64,000 bases of DNA from Nitrospirota bacterium. Its GTDB lineage: Bacteria > Nitrospirota > Thermodesulfovibrionia > Thermodesulfovibrionales > Dissulfurispiraceae. The notes under the pieces are model-generated. The model saw only the letters and a program-made list of their open reading frames with translations, was not told the DNA's origin and ran no database searches. This document shows, one piece after another, positions 59,993-64,000 of this stretch; the first letter of the stretch is position 1; every line of letters starts with the position of its first letter. A program made the position numbers and the translations under genes. Location of the stretch: NCBI GenBank assembly GCA_023476565.1, contig JAMCVZ010000068.1:62001-126000 (forward strand). The letters run 5' to 3'.

Positions 59993-62586
59993 TGGCAAAG
60001 CAGGTTACGGTAGAAACCGATTCCCAATTCCGGCAAATGATGAAAGAGTTCTGGGATGATCGTGTCGGTTTTGTGAAGCATATCATCGGAGCAACTCCCA
60101 CGGACCAGCAGGCCCGCGGGCTGCACCTGCACGATGAACATGACTTTGTGGCTGAAAAGGCAGGCCATGGTACAGGAAAAAGTACAAGAGGGTCCTGGCT
60201 GATTTTGCATTACATGTCTTGCCGTCCTAATCCGAAGATTATCGGCACTGCCCCTACAAAGCACCAGTTGAGCGATGTTCTCTGGGCAGAGCTTTCAAAG
60301 TGGCATAAACAAATGAAACCTTTTCTCCGGAACCGCTTCAAGTGGATGAAGGAGAAATTTTTCCATGTCGATGACCCTGAAAACTGGGTGGCATATGCAC
60401 GTACTGCCACGAAAGAAAATCCCGAGGCCTTGCAGGGCATTCACGGCCTCTATGTGCTGCAGTTGATCGAAGAGGCCTCCGGTGTGCCTGATGAAGTGTT
60501 CGAAGTGCTTGAGGGCGCCCACGGAATGAAGGAGACCAAGCAATACATGTACGGGAACCCCACCAGGCTTCAGGGCCGGTTTTATGATGCATTCAACAAA
60601 GACCGGCAGTTTTTTGAAACCTTCACTTCCTCCTGCCTGGATTCTCCCATTGCGCCGGCCAGATATATCCAGCGCATGGAGAAAAAGTACGGCAAGGATT
60701 CAAACATGTGGCGTGTCCGTGTCGTGGGGGATTTCCCACTGCGCGACGGAGATTCATACATTCCTTTTGATTTTGCTTTCTCGGCCCTGAACCGGGACAT
60801 CGTCCCTCAGAAGGATTTTGCAAAGGTTTTCGGCTGCGATATCGCCCGGTTCGGTGACGACGAAACCGTTATCGCCATTCGGCAAGGTGATGAATTCCAT
60901 CCCTATCATGTTCTGCGGAACAAGGGGACCATGGAAGTTGCCAATTACATTGCCATGCTCGCAAACAAGGAAAAGCCGATGGCGATTTTTGTTGATGTTA
61001 TAGGCATCGGCTGTTTTGACGAAGAAACGGAGATATTAACTAAAAAAGGATGGCAGAAATTCAGCAAACTTGAAAAAAGCATTCCTGTCTTGACGATGAA
61101 TCCCGAAACTTTTGAAGCTGAATATGTTGTGCCGGATAAGTATTTTGCTTTCGCCTACGAAGGCGAGATGTATTCCTTTGAGGGACAAACGACAAGTTTT
61201 TGCATAACGCCGAATCATAATCTTTTTTTTAAAGGCGTTAAATGCAAGTCATGGAACATTGAGCAGGTGCAAAATATCAAGATAAACCAGATACAGATAC
61301 CTCGTCGGTTCGCGTGGAAAGGTCAAGAGACGGAGTATTTTATTCTTCCTGAAATTACTAAATTGCGCCCATCACTCCTAAAAGGGACCAATAAAGCAGA
61401 AACAGGTAATCATGAGGTGAGGGAATATACTGAGGCTGACCGCTGCATTAAGATGGATGTATGGCTTGAATTTCTCGGATGGTTTTTTAGCGAGGGGTAT
61501 AGCTACGAGAGGAATAAGTCATATTTTGTCGGTATAACGCAAAAAACGGAAACTAAAAAGCCGATGATAAGAGAGATGCTTGACAACCTCGGATTTTATT
61601 ACAGAGAGAAAATATCAAAATCCTACGAGTCGCAGTTTGAGATAGCTTCCAAACAGCTTTATGAGCATGTTAAGCAATTTGGACAAAAGGCAACCATAAA
61701 AAGAATTCCTGAGTATGTGAAGCAATTATCTTCGAGGCAGATAAGGCTTTTTCTTGATGCATATATGCTCGGCGATGGCGGTGTCCATAAGGGGATGAAG
61801 AATTACAGGACGTCTTCAAAACTGATGGCAGATGATTTACAAGAGCTTGTACTGAAAGCAGGCGGATATGCGTCTATAAGCTGCAGGAAGGTTAATGGAA
61901 CAGAGTTTTTCATTGTTGACCATGTTGCCCGAAGAACAGCGGATACTTATGTAGTTCAGGAGTGGATTAGACCAGTTGATATTCAATTGAAAACAAGGGA
62001 ATTAAAGAAAGTTCACTACAAAGGAACTGTTTATTGCGTTGAAGTAAACCCGTATCACCTGATCTATGTGAGGCGCAACGGCAAATGCATGTGGAGCGGA
62101 AACAGCGGCGTCTACGACCGCCTTGAGGAGCTTGGTTTTCCTGTCATTGCCGTTAATGTTGCCGAATCTCCGGCAATTGATGGGCACCGTTTCAAGAGAC
62201 TCCGCGATGAACTGTGGGGCCTTACCCGGGATTGGCTTGAAATGAGGCGCGGCAGGCTTTGGGATAACGAGGATCAGGACTTAGTCGGTCAGCTTACTAC
62301 TCCGAGATATCGGGTTGTGGCAGGCGGAAAAATTATTGTCGAGACCAAGGATGAGCTGAAGAAAAGAGGGGTTGCATCACCGAATATTGCTGATGCTCAC
62401 ATCATGACCTTTGCACAGCCTGTTTCCAGGTATCAGAAAGAGGCTGATGAGTTTCTGAGTGAAGGGCATGACGATGGATCAGAGGCGTTTGCAGGAGCTT
62501 TGGATGCTGAGGCGGGGTATGTCTTGCTCATCGGTTTGAGTTTTATCTGGCACCTGCTCCTGGGAGGGTTTTATGGGGCCGTGTAG
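59992..62586 (+). CDS. terminase large subunit containing an intein
   Basis: 864 codons; about 500 residues remain after removal of the intein at 341-704. The ATPase domain has AEKAGHGTGKSTRGSW (Walker A, Lys63) and LYVLQLIEEASGVPDEVF (Walker B). The nuclease domain has FGCDIARFGDDETVIAIRQ and, split by the intein, FVDVIGIG joined to SGVYDRLEELGFPV. That joint is an active-site Asp motif. AHIMTFA near the end gives the last acidic region. It cuts and packages phage DNA into procapsids. An intein in a terminase active site is a known pattern. Confidence 0.93.
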   Translation: MAKQVTVETDSQFRQMMKEFWDDRVGFVKHIIGATPTDQQARGLHLHDEHDFVAEKAGHGTGKSTRGSWLILHYMSCRPNPKIIGTAPTKHQLSDVLWAELSKWHKQMKPFLRNRFKWMKEKFFHVDDPENWVAYARTATKENPEALQGIHGLYVLQLIEEASGVPDEVFEVLEGAHGMKETKQYMYGNPTRLQGRFYDAFNKDRQFFETFTSSCLDSPIAPARYIQRMEKKYGKDSNMWRVRVVGDFPLRDGDSYIPFDFAFSALNRDIVPQKDFAKVFGCDIARFGDDETVIAIRQGDEFHPYHVLRNKGTMEVANYIAMLANKEKPMAIFVDVIGIGCFDEETEILTKKGWQKFSKLEKSIPVLTMNPETFEAEYVVPDKYFAFAYEGEMYSFEGQTTSFCITPNHNLFFKGVKCKSWNIEQVQNIKINQIQIPRRFAWKGQETEYFILPEITKLRPSLLKGTNKAETGNHEVREYTEADRCIKMDVWLEFLGWFFSEGYSYERNKSYFVGITQKTETKKPMIREMLDNLGFYYREKISKSYESQFEIASKQLYEHVKQFGQKATIKRIPEYVKQLSSRQIRLFLDAYMLGDGGVHKGMKNYRTSSKLMADDLQELVLKAGGYASISCRKVNGTEFFIVDHVARRTADTYVVQEWIRPVDIQLKTRELKKVHYKGTVYCVEVNPYHLIYVRRNGKCMWSGNSGVYDRLEELGFPVIAVNVAESPAIDGHRFKRLRDELWGLTRDWLEMRRGRLWDNEDQDLVGQLTTPRYRVVAGGKIIVETKDELKKRGVASPNIADAHIMTFAQPVSRYQKEADEFLSEGHDDGSEAFAGALDAEAGYVLLIGLSFIWHLLLGGFYGAV
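61012..62103 (+). other. intein with LAGLIDADG endonuclease in the terminase gene
   Basis: 364 codons, from Cys341 to Asn704 of the terminase, followed by Ser705 as the +1 nucleophile. Block A is CFDEETEILTKKGWQKFSKL; block B contains FCITPNHNLFF. The LAGLIDADG motifs are LEFLGWFFSEGYSYER and LFLDAYMLGDGGVHKG. Block F is VYCVEVNPYHLIYVRR, and the end is CMWSGN. The penultimate residue is Gly rather than the usual His, which some inteins tolerate. All splice residues needed for activity appear present. Confidence 0.9.
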
Positions 62587-62601
62587 ATTGGAGGAGGGAC
62601 A

Positions 62602-63039
62602 TTGAAAAAGAGCTTGATTTTAACGGTGGGTTTGCCGAGGTCCGGAAAGAGCACCTGGGCGCGGCAGCAGGGTTTCCCCGTTGTGAGCCCTGATGCTATC
62701 AGGCTTGCCCTGCATGGGAAAAGATTCCTTGCCTCTGAGGAGCCTGCGGTTTGGAAGATGGCATGCCTGATGGTTGATGCGCTTTTTAAGGCAGGAAACG
62801 AAACCGTGATTGTTGATGCAACAAACATCACCGAGAAGCGTAGGGCTGCATGGAAAGAGCGCTTCGGGCCTGAGTCTGCTTTGGCCGGAGATGTCTTTTT
62901 GCATGTTGTCACAACGCCCCCTGATGAATGCATTCGCAGGGCACAGGAAGAGCAGGATGCCGAGATCATTCCTGTTATTGAGAGAATGGCCCAGGAATGG
63001 GACCTTGATAAACCTTGGGAGGAAAGTAATGGCTGCTAA
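62602..63039 (+). CDS. polynucleotide kinase-like AAA ATPase
   Basis: 145 residues, start TTG 62602 after GGAGGAGG. LILTVGLPRSGKSTWARQ is a P-loop; VIVDATNITEKRR and the C-terminal VTTPPDECIRRAQ match the kinase domain of T4 polynucleotide kinase and relatives. It might phosphorylate 5' ends of DNA or RNA, or serve as a repair enzyme against host nucleases. The gene is placed among packaging genes and overlaps the next frame. Confidence 0.8.
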   Translation: MKKSLILTVGLPRSGKSTWARQQGFPVVSPDAIRLALHGKRFLASEEPAVWKMACLMVDALFKAGNETVIVDATNITEKRRAAWKERFGPESALAGDVFLHVVTTPPDECIRRAQEEQDAEIIPVIERMAQEWDLDKPWEESNGC

Positions 63040-63292
63040 GCGCACATACATAGACACAGGCTTTAAGGGAGATGCGCAGGGACTGACAAAGGCTATGGCG
63101 TGGAAGGATTGTCCTGAATGCCATGGAAAAGGCCACATTGGGCGCGACACGATCACTGACACTTTTACCCTCTGCCCTAAAAAGGGCTGCATAAAGCTGG
63201 TGTCCCTCCTGACACCTGAGGAACTGAAACAACTCCCCGGAATGGATGGGGTTATATCAATCGACAAGGATGTACCGGAGATCACGTTATGA
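63029..63292 (+). CDS. small zinc-ribbon-like protein
   Basis: 87 residues from ATG 63029 (MAAKRTYIDTGFKGDAQGLT), with GGGAGG upstream and an 11-base overlap with the kinase gene. CPECHGKGHIG and a later CPKKGC suggest a DnaJ-type zinc site. No family recognised. The next gene starts within its stop (ATGA). Confidence 0.65.
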   Translation: MAAKRTYIDTGFKGDAQGLTKAMAWKDCPECHGKGHIGRDTITDTFTLCPKKGCIKLVSLLTPEELKQLPGMDGVISIDKDVPEITL

Positions 63293-64000
63293 ACATACAG
63301 GCAGCGCCGACGTTAGAGGAGAGACAAAAGCTTCGCGCTGAAGTGGGGCAGACAGCTCTTTCAGCCTATGTGACAGATATTTTTCAATCTTTCAAAACTG
63401 CCCGTATCCCTTTTGAGGAGATATGGGAAGAGTGCTGGTATAACTATTTGGGCCAGTACCAACCGCATCTTGTCTGGAAGAGAAAGACGGAAGGCAAAAA
63501 GCGCAGGAGCCGCATCTTTATCAAGATGACCTCTTTGAAGTGCAACACGGCTCATTCAAAGATCATAGACCTGTACTCAGGCAAGGGAGGAGTACCTTTT
63601 GATGCCACTCCGGTGAATGCCGAGGAGTTGGGCCTTGATGCCGATACAGCCAAGGACCTTGCAGAGAAACGCAAGCAGAGGCTGAAAAATCATTTCCGCA
63701 AGATCGAACTTGAAGAGCGGTTTGACACCGGCCTTCTGGAACTTGCCATATTGGGAACCGCTGTGCTGAAAGGGCCGATTGTGGAGACCAGGAAGGTCCC
63801 GAGGGTGAAGAGGCGTACAATCAGCGGTATTCCGGTAGACCAGATCAACCCTGATGTAAATCCCTACGAGATTTATTACACCTATGAGTCTCTGCCTGTC
63901 TACGACCATATTCCCCTGTGGGAATACTACGTTGATGTGAATGCCAAGAGCAATGCCGACTCAATCGGAGAGATTCACTTCCAGCGGCTTCTGCCTGCAC
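63289..64000 (+). CDS. phage portal protein, P22-like (3' end cut off)
   Basis: 237 codons are in the window, starting MNIQAAPTLEERQKLRAEVG. The order fits portal proteins of P22-type phages: an N-terminal helical region with WEECWYNYLGQYQP, RRSRIFIKMTSLKCNTAHSK, then LELAILGTAVLKGPIV and DQINPDVNPYEIYY. The position directly after terminase agrees. The reading frame is open to the last base. Confidence 0.75.
   Translation, partial: MNIQAAPTLEERQKLRAEVGQTALSAYVTDIFQSFKTARIPFEEIWEECWYNYLGQYQPHLVWKRKTEGKKRRSRIFIKMTSLKCNTAHSKIIDLYSGKGGVPFDATPVNAEELGLDADTAKDLAEKRKQRLKNHFRKIELEERFDTGLLELAILGTAVLKGPIVETRKVPRVKRRTISGIPVDQINPDVNPYEIYYTYESLPVYDHIPLWEYYVDVNAKSNADSIGEIHFQRLLPA

Larger units (their letters stand above)
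47282..64000. mobile_element. prophage, left part (right end outside the window)
   Basis: Ordered lambda-like modules: tRNA attachment scar, integrase and repressor on the minus strand, early regulatory and replication genes, then terminase and portal on the plus strand. Most genes are intact, so the prophage may be functional. The right attachment site, expected to carry a complete tRNA-Thr(CGT), is not reached. Between the scar and the integrase (47327-47586) there is no gene. Confidence 0.95.

Overview
The window is bacterial chromosome (about 47 kb) joined to the left part of an integrated prophage (about 17 kb, running off the right end). The host looks like a Gram-negative anaerobe: a TolC-type outer-membrane protein and two outer-membrane barrels, [NiFe]-hydrogenase genes, a CdhA-type CO dehydrogenase, FeoB/Fur iron uptake and System II (ResB/ResC) cytochrome c maturation. 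This mix would fit Nitrospirota (Thermodesulfovibrionia-like) or Desulfobacterota. That assignment is inference; no rRNA is present.

Layout. 1-1341: end of a [NiFe]-hydrogenase operon (cytochrome b, maturation protease, HypC). 1432-6466: dcd, pyrF, an LTA-synthase-like phosphatidylglycerol/sulfatase-fold enzyme, trpE. 6658-12670: a sensor kinase lacking its phospho-accepting histidine, a perfect 206-bp tandem duplication, resB, resC, tsaD. 12675-17982: acetyltransferase remnant and an iron block (fur, feoB, a DUF2325 protein, two outer-membrane barrels, a 42-residue Cys-rich membrane peptide). 18125-24381: cell-wall amidase, GerMN protein, murI, rph, ftsH, folP. 24332-26370: a KimA-type potassium transporter behind a c-di-AMP (ydaO) riboswitch and terminator. 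26425-28511: a YkgJ-type cysteine-cluster protein, then a radical SAM/SPASM enzyme followed by a 20-codon Cys-rich peptide gene and a strong terminator, a candidate peptide-modification (RiPP) system. 28549-35933: TPR lipoprotein, ispE, tRNA-Gln, prs, rplY, pth, pepA, a phospholipase C-like protein. 36055-40716: moeA, cdhA-type CODH, hypD in one operon. 40975-47241: a histidine kinase with a decayed receiver domain, OsmC-like protein, ymdB, rny, a structured RNA that may be 6S RNA, and a TolC homologue.

Prophage (47282 to the end). The element is bounded by the 3' half of a tRNA-Thr(CGT) gene, the attachment scar. The minus-strand arm carries integrase, a small HTH protein, secreted/membrane small proteins and the repressor. 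A perfect-consensus promoter overlapping repeated operator-like sequence then drives a rightward early operon (ORF6N antirepressor-like protein, a shortened DndC-like PP-loop protein, CII-like regulator, small proteins, a DUF5131-like gene invaded by an HNH endonuclease, replication organiser, DnaB helicase). After a 1-kb structured non-coding stretch come the packaging genes: small terminase, large terminase with a LAGLIDADG intein, a polynucleotide-kinase-like ATPase, a zinc-ribbon protein and the start of the portal gene.

A recurring theme outside the prophage is a family of hairpins built from degenerate 6-8-bp tandem units facing each other in inverted orientation. At least eight loci carry them. 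They abut start or stop codons and have entered the reading frame of trpE and probably altered the ends of tsaD, moeA and ispE.
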